Part shown: positions 1 to 7,895 of the stretch, in pieces
How positions within the stretch are numbered: position 1 is the first letter of the stretch
Layout of the letters: each line of letters starts with the position of its first letter
Assembly: GCA_903917505.1 (NCBI GenBank)
Contig: CAIXAY010000171.1
Coordinates: forward strand, 1 to 35,565
Source: an uncultured beta proteobacterium
Lineage (GTDB): Bacteria > Pseudomonadota > Gammaproteobacteria > Burkholderiales > Rhodocyclaceae
Direction of reading: 5' to 3'
Length of the DNA stretch: 35,565 nucleotides
Notes under the pieces: model-generated
Database searches by the model: none
What the model was told of the DNA's origin: nothing
Seen by the model: only the letters and a program-made list of their open reading frames with translations
Translations under genes and position numbers: made by a program

Positions 1-113
1 AGCTTGCGGCCGCTGCGCTTTTGCTCGCCGAGCGCGATCTGCAGCTGCTCGTCGCTGAGCAGGCCTTGTTGGACAAGCAAATCGCCGAGGCGAAAATTTT
101 CCGGCCGGGCCAT
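1..113 (-). CDS. MshE/GspE/PilB-type secretion ATPase, N-terminus only (partial)
   Basis: The minus strand reads from an ATG at 113 to the window edge without a stop, giving about 37 residues that begin MARPENFRLGDLLVQQGLL and continue with a glutamine-rich helix (LSDEQLQIALGEQKRSGRKL). This 'LGDLLVQQGLLSxxQL..AL..Q' pattern is the N-terminal domain of type II secretion and type IV pilus assembly ATPases, which in MshE binds cyclic di-GMP. The ATPase core lies outside the window, so GspE, PilB and MshE cannot be separated by sequence alone. The MshQ-like gene at 1039 favours MshE of an MSHA-type pilus. The gene is divergent from trmL, with 93 bp between the two starts. Confidence 0.7.
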   Translation of the reverse strand, partial: MARPENFRLGDLLVQQGLLSDEQLQIALGEQKRSGRK

Positions 114-206
114 CGTAAGCTCCAGTGACGGTTGAGAAAGCTGCGCCAGTTTGCCGTTTTTATACCATATGCATAAATGTCAAAGCAATTATTTTTGGAG
201 CCGCGC

Positions 207-671
207 ATGTACGCCGTCGTCCTCTACCAGCCCGAGATCCCGCCCAACACGGGCAACGTGATCCGCCTGTGCGCCAACACCGGTGCCGAATTGCACCTCG
301 TCGAACCGCTCGGCTTTCGCTGGGAAGACCGCTCGCTCAAGCGCGCCGGCCTCGACTATCACGAGTTCGCGCGCGTCTTCCGCCATGCCGACTGGGGCGT
401 CTGCCAGGCGGCGCTGGCCGGGCGGCGGCTGTTCGCCGTGACGACGCGCGGCGGGCAGCGCTTCGACAGCCCGGTCTTCACGGCCGACGATGTCTTCGTC
501 TTCGGCAGCGAGACGAGCGGGCTGCCGGCCGAGGTGCTGGCCGGCTTTCCCGAAACGCACCGCCTGCGCCTGCCGATGCGGCCCGGGCAGCGCAGCCTCA
601 ATCTTTCGAATGCCGTCGCGGTGACGGTGTTCGAGGCTTGGCGCCAGGCGGGTTTCGCCGGCGGCGTCTGA
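207..671 (+). CDS. trmL: tRNA (cytidine(34)-2'-O)-methyltransferase TrmL
   Basis: TrmL is a SPOUT-family enzyme that 2'-O-methylates the wobble base of tRNA-Leu isoacceptors using S-adenosylmethionine. The protein is 154 residues, the usual length. The N-terminus YAVVLYQPEIPPNTGNVIRL carries the family motif PxNTGN, the middle has VFGSETSGLP, and the C-terminal knot segment has LRLPMRPGQRSLNLSNAVAV. These are the SPOUT motifs that form the trefoil knot and SAM site. The ATG at 207 is preceded by GGAG about 8 bases upstream; an in-frame ATG at 177 has no ribosome site and adds ten residues not usual in the family. In related genomes this gene often sits close to gpsA and secB; here a large MshQ-like gene lies between. 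Confidence 0.95.
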   Translation: MYAVVLYQPEIPPNTGNVIRLCANTGAELHLVEPLGFRWEDRSLKRAGLDYHEFARVFRHADWGVCQAALAGRRLFAVTTRGGQRFDSPVFTADDVFVFGSETSGLPAEVLAGFPETHRLRLPMRPGQRSLNLSNAVAVTVFEAWRQAGFAGGV

Positions 672-764
672 TCTTTGCCGTCCCCGGACGGCAAGCCCCA
701 AAAACTAGGCACCGGCCCACGGCTCGGCAGGCTTCCCGTCCCGACGCCATGCCGGTAATTGCAA

Positions 765-793
765 TTGACTCGCATGGATGCCTATGGCATAAT
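765..793 (+). promoter_or_regulatory. Sigma70-type promoter, distal, upstream of mshQ-like gene
   Basis: TTGACT at 765-770 is followed after exactly 17 bases by CATAAT at 788-793. Both hexamers differ from consensus at one position. Predicted start is near 800, giving a leader of roughly 240 bases before the ATG at 1039. Confidence 0.55.
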
Positions 794-926
794 CGGACAA
801 AGGCCGGCGAAAGGTATTGGCAATTTCAGTGACGCGCACCGGCTTGGAAAATACGGCACGTCGCGCGCGGCCGGCGGCCGCCGCACCCGACACCGGCGTT
901 TGGCGTTCGCCATCGGGGAACCGAAA

Positions 927-955
927 TTGACCTCTTGTCAAGCCGGCTATATAGT
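927..955 (+). promoter_or_regulatory. Sigma70-type promoter, proximal, upstream of mshQ-like gene
   Basis: TTGACC at 927-932 is followed after 17 bases by TATAGT at 950-955. This is near consensus in both hexamers and stands out in a GC-rich genome. Predicted start is near 962, leaving a leader of about 77 bases. Confidence 0.6.
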
Positions 956-1038
956 GGTTATCTATGCCAATGGAATTTTCAATACGCATGTGCCGGCGGC
1001 CGTTCCCGATGGCCGCCGCCGACGCTGGCAAGGGCACA

Positions 1039-4000
1039 ATGAAGGCGCTGCTGACGCTGATCGCTTCGGTCGCATTGCTCCTTTTCGTCCCGCTCGCGCA
1101 CGCGACCAACGGCGCGGCGTTCGTCTCGCAGAGCGTGCCGACAACGATGACGGCCGGGCAGACTTACAGCGTTTCGGTCACCATGAAAAATACCGGCACG
1201 AGCTTCTGGACGAGCATCGCGAACTACCGGCTGGGCGCCTATAACCCCCAGGACAACACGACCTGGGGCATGAACCGTGTCGCATTGCCCGGCAAGGTCT
1301 TTCCGGGCAATAGCGTGACCTTCAGCTTCAACGTCACCGCGCCGTCGACGCCCGGAACCTACAACTTCCAGTGGAACATGGTGCAGGACGGGGTCGAGTG
1401 GTTCGGCACCCCGACCGACAACGTCGCGATCACCGTCAGCGGCAGCGGCACGCCGGCGAGCGCGGTGTTCGTGACCTCGGACACCGGCACCCAGGGCAAC
1501 TGGAAAGGCGTCTACGGCTCGGACGGCGATGCGATCGAAGGCGACAGCCAAAGCCCGCCCGGCTATGCGAGCTTCGGCGTCAGCGGCGCCAGCGCGGCCA
1601 CCTGGGACGCCGCGCCGACCGACGCGCGCGCGCCGCAGCGCGCCGGCAGCGGGCGCATCGCGGCGACCTGGTACTCGGGTTCCAATGTCGGCGACAGCTA
1701 CAGCGTCAATGTCAACATGACTGACGGAGCCACGCATCAGCTCGCCGTTTATGCGCTCGACTGGGACAACACCGGCCGCTTGATGACGCTGGAAGTCCAT
1801 GACGCGAGCAGCGGCAGCCTGCTCGACAGCCGCACGGTCAGCGCTTTTGGCGGCGGCCAGTGGGTGGTGTGGAATATCACCGGCGCGGTGACGATAAAAG
1901 CGATCAATCAAGTGACCGGGCAGAACGCGGTGATCAGCGCGGTGATGTTCGACCCGCCCGGCACGACCGCGAGCAAGCTCATCACCAACGGCGGCTTCGA
2001 GAGCGGAACGACGGCCAACGGCGGCTTTGATTACACGCCGAGTTACCAGGAGCCGTGGGTGTTCACCGGTGGTGCCGGGGTCACGGCCGCGAACAGCGGA
2101 TTCACGAACGGCAACACCGGGCCGCCGCAAGGCCGCCTTGCGGCTTTCGTGCAAAGCGGCGGATCGATCACGCAGACCGGCAACGTGGCTACGCCCGGAA
2201 ACTATTTCATCGCCTTCCGCATGGTTGACCGCTTTGCCACCGACAGCAACTGCCAGCAATCGCTGCAGGTCAGCGTCGATGGCACCCAGGTCCAGTATGC
2301 GGTGGCCTTCCTCGCCAGCGAATGGGTGCACGGCAACACGCAAAGCTTCGCGCTCACCGCCGGTTCGCACAGCGTCACCTTCACCGGCCAGACCAGCCAG
2401 GACTGCACGGCCTTCATCGACGACGTGCAACTGCTTCCGGCCGTGAGCTACAGCCCGACGACGATTCTCGGCAGCTTCGAGGAATGGCAGATCGGCGCGC
2501 GCAATGTTTTCTACACCCCGGGCCAGATGCCCTGGAACTTCCCCGGCGGCGCCGGTCTCGTGACCGCGACCAGCGCCTACGCGTCGGGCATCCCCGAGGG
2601 TCAGCAGGCGGCCTTCGTCATCGACGGCAACTCGATCAGCCAATCCTGGACCGATGCCGGCGGCGTTTACCAGATTCAGCTGCAAGCGGCGATCTGGGCA
2701 GCAACCCAATATCTCGCCGTCAATATCGACGGCAACAACGTCGGCTACTTCTACCTTCCCAGCACCGGCTTCAGCACATTCACGACGTCCAGCTTCACGC
2801 TCACTCCGGGCACGCACACGGTCGCAATCGTCCCCTACTCCGAATACGGCAACGGCCTCGGCGTCTTTGTCGACGATGTCCAGCTCAAGTATCAAGGCCC
2901 GGCGCCGGCAGGCGGCAGCGCCGGCGGCTTCAACGCTTTCGAGAGCGCGACGGCGGCCGGCGCGGTGAGCGGCGTGATTCACACCAAGATTGCCGGCTCG
3001 GCTTTCACGATCGACGTGGTGGCGCTAAATACCGACAGCAGCGCGGTACTCACGACCTTCACGGGCGATGTCAAGGTCGAGCTGCTCGACGCCAGCGACA
3101 ACAGCGGCGCCTTCAGCGGCAGTTGTCGATCGAGCTGGGCTCCGATCGGCGGAACGGCGACGACGCTGACCTTCGCCGGCGGCGATGCCGGCCGCAAAAC
3201 GGTGAACCTCACCGAGCCGAACGCCTGGCGCGACGTGCGCGTGCGCATGAGCTCGCCGGCCACCGGAAGCGCGACGACGGTCGCCTGTTCGAACGACGAC
3301 TTCGCGATCCGGCCGTCCTCGTTCGCCAGCTTCGCCGCCACCGACGCCGACTGGGGCAGCGCCGGAACAACGCGCACCCTGAACACCGTGGCCAGCACCG
3401 GCGGCAATGTGCACAAGGCCGGCCAGCCGTTCACGGTGCGGGCAACGGCGGTCAATGCGCTCGGCGCGACGACCACCAATTACGCCGGCACCCCGAACAA
3501 CAGCGTTTCCGCCTGTCCCATCATTTCCTGTTTCGCGCCCCCCGGCACCTTGACGCTCAGCGCCCAGGCGAGCAGCGGCGTCATCGATCGCAGCGCGACC
3601 TACAGCGAAGCCGGCAGCTTCGCGCTGCGCCTGATCGACACGACCTTTGCCAGCGTAGACGCCACCGACGGATCGAGCAGCGCCGAAATGACCATCGCCT
3701 CGCCGCTGCTCATCGTCGGCCGCTTCGTTCCCGACCACTTCGATCTGGTCTCGCTCGCTGCGCCGGTGTTGGAGACCTTCGGCACGACGAACTGCGCAAC
3801 GCGCACCTTCACCTATCTCGGCCAGCCCTTCGGCTATGCCAGCGCACCGCGCGCAACGCTCCTGGCGAAGAACGCGGCCGGCGCGACGACAGCCAATTAC
3901 AGCGGCACGCGCTGGCCGCTCAGCGCCGGCAGCGTCAGCCAGAGCCATGCGCCCACCCCTGCCTCGCCGGCGCTCGATGTCAGCGGCATCAGCGCGCCGA

Positions 4001-4689
4001 CGCTGACCAGCAATGGCGACGGCACCGGAATCATCGCTGGCAGCGCCGGCGACAGCCTGCGCTTCACCCGCCCCGCCGCACCGATTGCGCTGTTCAACGC
4101 CAACATCGCGCTGACCTGGAGCGTGCAGGACGCCAGCGAAGCCGGCGTTTCGGGCAACGGGACGATCAACACGACGACACCGCTGGTCTTCTCCAACATC
4201 GCTTTCGATTCCGGCAGCGAGTTCCGCTTCGGCCTGCTGCACCTGACGCCGGCCTATGGCAGCGAACTGCTCAAGCTGCCGGTGCCGCTCGAAGCGCGCT
4301 ACTGGGATGGCGTGCGCTGGGCCACCAACACCGCCGATCAATGCACCGCGCTCTCGACGACGGCCATCGCCATGGGCAACTACCAGAAGAACCTCGTCGC
4401 CTGCACGACGGCGATCACCGCGGGAACGGCAACGCTGGTCAACGGCCGCACCACCCTGACGCTCGCCAAACCGGGCAGCGGCTATAGCGGCAGCGTCGAT
4501 CTCACGCTGCAACTCGGCGCCAGCGCCAGCGGGCAAACCTGCAGCACGGTGGGCGGCGCCGCGGCGTCCGCCACCGCCGCCAGCCTGCCCTGGCTGCTCG
4601 GCGGCGCCACTTTCGACCAGAACCCGAGCACCCGCGCGAGCTTTGGTCAATACCATTCGCCGCTCATCTTCAACCGCGAAAACTACTGA
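1039..4689 (+). CDS. MshQ-like secreted multidomain protein (DUF6701 C-terminus)
   Basis: A 1216-residue exported protein. Residues 1-22 (MKALLTLIASVALLLFVPLAHA) form a signal peptide. Residues about 25-130 resemble the NBR1-type Ig-like fold (FVSQSVPTTMTAGQTYSVSV, then LPGKVFPGNSVTFSFNVTAP). A module with GNWKGVYGSDGDAI follows to about 305. Two related jelly-roll-like modules come next: 312-475 starts NGGFESG and ends FIDDVQL; 476-621 starts GSFEEWQ and ends FVDDVQL. The last 590 residues resemble the DUF6701 region of MshQ, including LEARYWDGVRWATNTADQC. The start at 1039 follows AAGGG and gives a clean signal peptide; in-frame upstream ATGs do not. MshQ is usually the last gene of the MSHA pilus cluster, and a pilus ATPase start lies at the left edge. 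The carbohydrate-binding-like modules suggest an adhesive role, which is inference. Confidence 0.75.
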   Translation: MKALLTLIASVALLLFVPLAHATNGAAFVSQSVPTTMTAGQTYSVSVTMKNTGTSFWTSIANYRLGAYNPQDNTTWGMNRVALPGKVFPGNSVTFSFNVTAPSTPGTYNFQWNMVQDGVEWFGTPTDNVAITVSGSGTPASAVFVTSDTGTQGNWKGVYGSDGDAIEGDSQSPPGYASFGVSGASAATWDAAPTDARAPQRAGSGRIAATWYSGSNVGDSYSVNVNMTDGATHQLAVYALDWDNTGRLMTLEVHDASSGSLLDSRTVSAFGGGQWVVWNITGAVTIKAINQVTGQNAVISAVMFDPPGTTASKLITNGGFESGTTANGGFDYTPSYQEPWVFTGGAGVTAANSGFTNGNTGPPQGRLAAFVQSGGSITQTGNVATPGNYFIAFRMVDRFATDSNCQQSLQVSVDGTQVQYAVAFLASEWVHGNTQSFALTAGSHSVTFTGQTSQDCTAFIDDVQLLPAVSYSPTTILGSFEEWQIGARNVFYTPGQMPWNFPGGAGLVTATSAYASGIPEGQQAAFVIDGNSISQSWTDAGGVYQIQLQAAIWAATQYLAVNIDGNNVGYFYLPSTGFSTFTTSSFTLTPGTHTVAIVPYSEYGNGLGVFVDDVQLKYQGPAPAGGSAGGFNAFESATAAGAVSGVIHTKIAGSAFTIDVVALNTDSSAVLTTFTGDVKVELLDASDNSGAFSGSCRSSWAPIGGTATTLTFAGGDAGRKTVNLTEPNAWRDVRVRMSSPATGSATTVACSNDDFAIRPSSFASFAATDADWGSAGTTRTLNTVASTGGNVHKAGQPFTVRATAVNALGATTTNYAGTPNNSVSACPIISCFAPPGTLTLSAQASSGVIDRSATYSEAGSFALRLIDTTFASVDATDGSSSAEMTIASPLLIVGRFVPDHFDLVSLAAPVLETFGTTNCATRTFTYLGQPFGYASAPRATLLAKNAAGATTANYSGTRWPLSAGSVSQSHAPTPASPALDVSGISAPTLTSNGDGTGIIAGSAGDSLRFTRPAAPIALFNANIALTWSVQDASEAGVSGNGTINTTTPLVFSNIAFDSGSEFRFGLLHLTPAYGSELLKLPVPLEARYWDGVRWATNTADQCTALSTTAIAMGNYQKNLVACTTAITAGTATLVNGRTTLTLAKPGSGYSGSVDLTLQLGASASGQTCSTVGGAAASATAASLPWLLGGATFDQNPSTRASFGQYHSPLIFNRENY

Positions 4690-4728
4690 GATTGATCTTG
4701 CCGGCCGGGGTTTACTTTGTGGCGGCGC

Positions 4729-5718
4729 CTACTCGGCTTCCGCTTTCGGATCGCGGCTGAGCAGGGTTTCGACCGCCACCGCTGCCGCGACGTCGTGATG
4801 CAGGATGTCGTCGACCGCCTGCGTGATCGGCATCTCAATGTCCATTTGCTTGGCCAGGCGCGCGACTTCGCGCGCCGTGCCGACGCCTTCGGCGACGTGC
4901 CCGAGATCGGCGAGGATCTGCTCGAGTTTCCTGCCTTGCGCCAGCGCCAGCCCGACGCGCCGGTTGCGCGACAGGTCGCCGGTGCAGGTCAGCAGCAGGT
5001 CGCCCATGCCGGCCAGCCCCATGAAAGTCTCCGGCTGCCCGCCGAGCGCGACGCCGAGCCGGGTGATCTCGGCCAGGCCGCGGGTCATCAGCGCAGCGCG
5101 CGCGTTATGCCCGAGGCCGAGCCCGTCGCAGATGCCGGTGGCAATCGCCATGACATTCTTGACCGCGCCACCGACCTCGGCGCCGATGACATCGTCATTG
5201 GCGTAAATGCGCAGCCGGGCGCTGTGCAGCGCGAGCGCCGTCTGCCGTGCAAACTCAGGGTCGCTGGCCGCGAGCGTGACGGCCGTCGGCAGGCCGCGCG
5301 CCACTTCCTCGGCAAAACTCGGGCCGGTCAGCGCGCCGCACAGCGCGTCCGCGCCCAGTTCTTCGGCGACGATCTGGTGCGGCAGCTTGGCCGTTTCCGC
5401 TTCCATTCCCTTGCACACCCAGACCAGCGGTTTGACCTGCCGTCCATCGCCGAGGCGGCGCATGGTCGCGCGGAAGCCGGCGAGCGGCGTGGCGACGATC
5501 AGCAAATCGGCGTCGCGCACGGCCGCCACGAAATCAGTGGCAATCAGCAGGGCGTCGGGCAGGCGATAGCCGGGGAAGAACTGCCGGTTCTCGCGCTCGG
5601 CGATCATCGTTCGCGTCACCTCGTCTTCGCGCGTCCACAGGGTAACGCGGTGCCGGCCGCTGAAGACGATGGCCAGCGCCGTACCCCAGGCGCCGGCGGC
5701 GATCACGGTGAGTTTCAA
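4729..5718 (-). CDS. gpsA: NAD(P)-dependent glycerol-3-phosphate dehydrogenase GpsA
   Basis: GpsA reduces dihydroxyacetone phosphate to sn-glycerol 3-phosphate, the backbone for phospholipids, in the cytoplasm. The 329-residue protein has a Rossmann start (KLTVIAAGAWGTALA), the substrate-site segment ALTGPSFAEEVARGLPTAV, the catalytic-lysine motif GGAVKNVMAIATGICDGL and the C-terminal signature MGLAGMGDLLLTCTGDLSRN. No ATG fits; the chosen TTG at 5718 has GAGGT about 8 bases upstream. Another TTG at 5733 is in frame but lacks a ribosome site. The first glycine of the usual GxGxxG (GAGAWG) is alanine here. It is the last gene of the rhodanese-grxC-secB-SH3 block, separated from it by a palindromic repeat. 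Confidence 0.95.
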   Translation of the reverse strand: MKLTVIAAGAWGTALAIVFSGRHRVTLWTREDEVTRTMIAERENRQFFPGYRLPDALLIATDFVAAVRDADLLIVATPLAGFRATMRRLGDGRQVKPLVWVCKGMEAETAKLPHQIVAEELGADALCGALTGPSFAEEVARGLPTAVTLAASDPEFARQTALALHSARLRIYANDDVIGAEVGGAVKNVMAIATGICDGLGLGHNARAALMTRGLAEITRLGVALGGQPETFMGLAGMGDLLLTCTGDLSRNRRVGLALAQGRKLEQILADLGHVAEGVGTAREVARLAKQMDIEMPITQAVDDILHHDVAAAVAVETLLSRDPKAEAE

Positions 5719-5747
5719 GGGCTTAGACCTCAAAGGAAATCAGTTCC

Positions 5748-5874
5748 AACCACAACGTGCACAACGAACACTACGCAAAAAAACTTGGGCTCACGTCCAT
5801 TTTGCATCACCTGCCGAGTGACGTTTCAAGGTCATCAATTCTGGTTTCGTCATGTTCGTTGTGTCGTCGTGGTT
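5748..5874. repeat. CACAACG-type inverted repeat element, copy 1
   Basis: The left arm (5748-5769, AACCACAACGTGCACAACGAAC) and right arm (5854-5874) are near-perfect reverse complements with one small gap, separated by about 84 bases without a gene. The outer edge runs into GGTTAATTG, the same edge as the copy at 11190. It lies between the SH3 gene and gpsA and could affect the transcript joining them. Confidence 0.75.
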
Positions 5875-5898
5875 AATTGCTTCATCGCCACGCCAGGC

Positions 5899-6327
5899 TC
5901 AGTAGCCCCAGACCTGATTGGCGCGCACGAAACCCGACTGGCCGTCGCGGTGGCGGACCTGGATCCACCCACCCGGCGCGGCCTCGACGTACTCGAGGGC
6001 GACGTTCTTCTCGGCCTCGAACACCGGCGGCGAACCCTCGTCCGCTTTCTGGCGCACCGCCGCCCGATCGGCGGTGACGATGACCGTGCGCTTGTCGGCG
6101 AGGTACTTCTTTTCGATCCACGCCAGACCGCCATCGGCGTCGCGGACCTTGGCCCAGCCTTCGAGGCTGACGACGAGTTCAACCGGCGTCTCGCTCCTGA
6201 TCACGAACAGCTTGACGCCGCGCTGCGACGGCGCGTCGTAGAGCACCGTCGGCGCATCGACCGTGCGCATTTCGACCGCGCCGACCGGCAGCGCGCAAAC
6301 CGCAGCGAACAGCAACAGTCGTCTCAT
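5899..6327 (-). CDS. Exported SH3-domain protein
   Basis: A 142-residue protein with a short signal peptide (MRRLLLFAAVCALPVGA) and two bacterial SH3-like units. The first has TVLYDAPSQRGVKLFVI and SLEGWAKVRDADGGLAWI; the second has RAAVRQKADEGSPPVF and APGGWIQVRHRDGQSGFV. The repeated 'GWxxVRxxDGxxGxV' pattern is typical of periplasmic SH3b domains, which generally bind cell-wall peptides or other proteins. GGAGG lies 7 bases before the ATG. It sits 17 bases after secB in an apparent operon. No catalytic domain is present, so its exact role is unknown. Confidence 0.85.
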   Translation of the reverse strand: MRRLLLFAAVCALPVGAVEMRTVDAPTVLYDAPSQRGVKLFVIRSETPVELVVSLEGWAKVRDADGGLAWIEKKYLADKRTVIVTADRAAVRQKADEGSPPVFEAEKNVALEYVEAAPGGWIQVRHRDGQSGFVRANQVWGY

Positions 6328-6344
6328 CGCCTGGCCTCCACTAT

Positions 6345-6818
6345 TTACTGCAAGGTTGCCTCGCCCGCCGCGGCGCTGGCCGCGGCCTGCTGCTCCTGCT
6401 GGGCGCGCGCCGCATACAGCGCTTCGAAGTTGACCGGTTGCAGCAGCACCGGGGCGAAACCGGCGCGGGTGATCGATTCCGAAACCACTTCGCGCGCATA
6501 GGGGAAGAGGATGTTCGGGCAGGCGATCGAGAGCAGCGGCTCGAGGTTCTCTTCGGGCACGTTCTGCACGCGGAAGATTCCCGCCTGGCCGGCCTCGACG
6601 AGGAACAGGGTCTTTTCGCCGACCTTGGCCGTCACGGTGACCGTCAGCGTCACTTCGAACGCGCCCTCGGCCAGGCGCTTCACGCCGGTCTGCAATTGGA
6701 TGCCGACTTCAGGCGTTTCACGCTCGAGAAAAACTTCCGGCGCATTCGGCACCTCGAGCGACAGATCCTTGACGTAAAGTTTTTCGATGGCAAATGACGG
6801 CGCTTCTTGTTCAGTCAT
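6345..6818 (-). CDS. secB: Protein-export chaperone SecB
   Basis: SecB is a tetrameric cytoplasmic chaperone that keeps preproteins unfolded and delivers them to SecA. The 157-residue sequence shows the family features: [19 protein letters not shown] at the N-terminus, the [11 protein letters not shown] strand pair, [14 protein letters not shown] and the signature [16 protein letters not shown] followed by [19 protein letters not shown]. The ATG at 6818 follows AAGAGA. The C-terminal tail is alanine and glutamine rich, as is common. It lies downstream of grxC with a 78-base gap holding a GC-rich hairpin (GCGCGAG/CTCGCGC), and 17 bases ahead of the SH3 gene. Confidence 0.97.
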   Translation of the reverse strand: MTEQEAPSFAIEKLYVKDLSLEVPNAPEVFLERETPEVGIQLQTGVKRLAEGAFEVTLTVTVTAKVGEKTLFLVEAGQAGIFRVQNVPEENLEPLLSIACPNILFPYAREVVSESITRAGFAPVLLQPVNFEALYAARAQQEQQAAASAAAGEATLQ

Positions 6819-6896
6819 GACGATTCTCTTGGTGAGTGGAATGATGGGTGAATAATCCGCGGGACAGGCGCAGGCGCGAGGCTCGCGCTGGCTGGC

Positions 6897-7172
6897 CTAG
6901 CTGCTTTCCCCGGACAGCAGGGGAAGAAGTTTTCCGGCATGGTCGAGGGCGACGAGATCATCGCAACCGCCGACATGGGTCGCGCCGATGAAGATCTGCG
7001 GCACGGTGCGCCGCGCCGTTTTCGCCATCATCTCGGCACGCCGTGCCGGTTCGAGATCGACGCGCACCTTCTCGATTTCGCTGACGCCGCGCGCACGCAA
7101 CAACTGTTCGGCCCGTATGCAATAGGGACAAACCGCCGTCGAGTACATCAGCACGCGCGGCGCGGCGTTCAT
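6897..7172 (-). CDS. grxC: Glutaredoxin 3
   Basis: A 91-residue glutaredoxin of the GrxC type, a small cytoplasmic thiol-disulfide oxidoreductase reduced by glutathione. The active site is CPYCIRAEQLL near residue 15; RTVPQIFIG supplies the cis-proline loop and HVGGCDDLVALDHAGKL the glutathione-binding end, with the extra cysteine usual in GrxC. The ATG at 7172 overlaps the TGA of the rhodanese gene as ATGA, which indicates translational coupling. AGGGA in the last rhodanese codons serves as ribosome site. Longer in-frame starts would lie inside the rhodanese gene and are not credible. Confidence 0.96.
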   Translation of the reverse strand: MNAAPRVLMYSTAVCPYCIRAEQLLRARGVSEIEKVRVDLEPARRAEMMAKTARRTVPQIFIGATHVGGCDDLVALDHAGKLLPLLSGESS

Positions 7173-7591
7173 TTTTTCGTCCCTTTCTTGAGCGGCAGGC
7201 CGGCTTCGCGCCAGGCATTCAGGCCGCCGCCGAGATTGCTCACCTTGGCAAATCCAAGCTTGGCCAGGCGCGGGCAGGCCGCGCTCGAGCGCGCCCCGGT
7301 CTGGCAAATCAGGATCAGCGGCGTGTCCTTGAACTTGTCGAGTTCGCCGGCACGTTCCTCGAGCCGCGCCGCCGGAATATTGCGCGACTCGGGCAGATGT
7401 CCGGCCGCATATTCAGCGGGTTCGCGCACATCGACGATCTGGGCGTCTTCGCGATTGATCAGCAGGGTCGCCTGGGTCGGCGTCAGCGAATTGCGGCCGC
7501 CGCCGGTGCCGCGAAAGGTCAGGAACAGCAGCATGCCGCCACTGACCGCCGCGATGGCGACGAGGTACATGTTTTGTATTATGAAATCCAA
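7169..7591 (-). CDS. Membrane-anchored rhodanese-like protein
   Basis: A 140-residue protein with one N-terminal membrane segment (MYLVAIAAVSGGMLLFLTF) and a rhodanese domain. The domain has DAQIVDVREPAEYAAGHLPE, the active-site loop ICQTGARSSAA with cysteine first, and the C-terminal LGFAKVSNLGGGLNAWREAGLP. Single-domain rhodaneses carry sulfur as a persulfide; the physiological acceptor is not known. The TTG start at 7591 has GGAG 6 bases upstream and gives LDFIIQN before the membrane segment. The ATG seven codons later (7570) lacks a ribosome site. It is first in the block feeding grxC, secB, the SH3 gene and gpsA. Confidence 0.92.
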   Translation of the reverse strand: MDFIIQNMYLVAIAAVSGGMLLFLTFRGTGGGRNSLTPTQATLLINREDAQIVDVREPAEYAAGHLPESRNIPAARLEERAGELDKFKDTPLILICQTGARSSAACPRLAKLGFAKVSNLGGGLNAWREAGLPLKKGTKK

Positions 7592-7765
7592 GCGAAGCTC
7601 CAAAGACTGCAACCCATCAATAAAATATGCGCGCGGCGGACGGCGACGCATCCGGCTCGCGCCACCACCCGCCACCCCTTGCGAAACACCCTGCGACACC
7701 TTGAATTCAAGCCTCGCGCGGCGCTTGCGGCCTCGACGCCACGCGGGATAAGTCTCGTTAAGTTC

Positions 7766-7791
7766 GGTGAATCATTATAGAATAATTCACC
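7766..7791 (-). promoter_or_regulatory. Palindrome with TATAAT -10 box upstream of rhodanese operon
   Basis: ATTATA on plus at 7774-7779 reads TATAAT on minus and lies inside a 26-base palindrome whose arms match at 10 of 11 positions. No good -35 hexamer is seen 16-18 bases upstream, so an activator or the palindrome itself as operator is possible. Direction is inferred from the rhodanese-gpsA block downstream. Confidence 0.35.
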
Positions 7792-7822
7792 GATCCGAGG
7801 GGCATTGACCCCTGGACTCGCA

Positions 7823-7895
7823 TCGTCATTCCGGCGGAAGCCGGAATCCAGGCTCCCGGGGCAGCTGCCGGGTCCCGGCTCGCGCCGGGACGACG
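7823..7895. repeat. REPIN-like double-hairpin repeat, copy 1
   Basis: Outer arms TCGTC...GACGA enclose two hairpins: CCGGCGGAAGCCGG on the left and CCCGGCTCGCGCCGGG on the right, with GGAATCCAGG and GGGTCC between them. The same architecture recurs at 24783-24851. This is a common proteobacterial intergenic repeat type with core GTCATTCC..GGGACGAC. Confidence 0.75.

Larger units (their letters stand above)
672..1038 (+). other. Intergenic leader region upstream of the mshQ-like gene
   Basis: This 367-base stretch has no convincing gene: open frames crossing it lack ribosome sites and family resemblance. It holds two well-formed sigma70-type promoters pointing at the mshQ-like gene (765-793 and 927-955). 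RNA from the upstream promoter would carry a leader of about 240 bases. That leader contains a potential stem pairing GCCGG (near 804) with CCGGC (near 839), then a very GC-rich GGCCGGCGGCCGCC segment near 868. I could not match it to any known riboswitch class. Confidence 0.6.

Noticed and set aside
159..183. Minus-strand promoter TTGACA with TATAAA upstream of the MshE-like gene
   Set aside because: The hexamers are good, but the spacer is only 13 bases, too short for a normal sigma70 promoter.
795..850. Possible cyclic di-GMP (GEMM) riboswitch in the mshQ leader
   Set aside because: GGC, GAAA and GACGC elements occur, but their order and spacing do not reproduce the GEMM core, so only an unspecified leader is reported.
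2322..4487. Plus-strand 721-codon frame inside the mshQ-like gene
   Set aside because: Arginine-rich, low-complexity product in another frame of the same DNA, with no ribosome site or family resemblance.
979..4656. Long minus-strand open frames of 667 and 543 codons opposite the mshQ-like gene
   Set aside because: Their products are arginine and alanine rich without domains, as expected from the antisense of a GC-rich gene; the plus frame has a signal peptide and recognisable modules.
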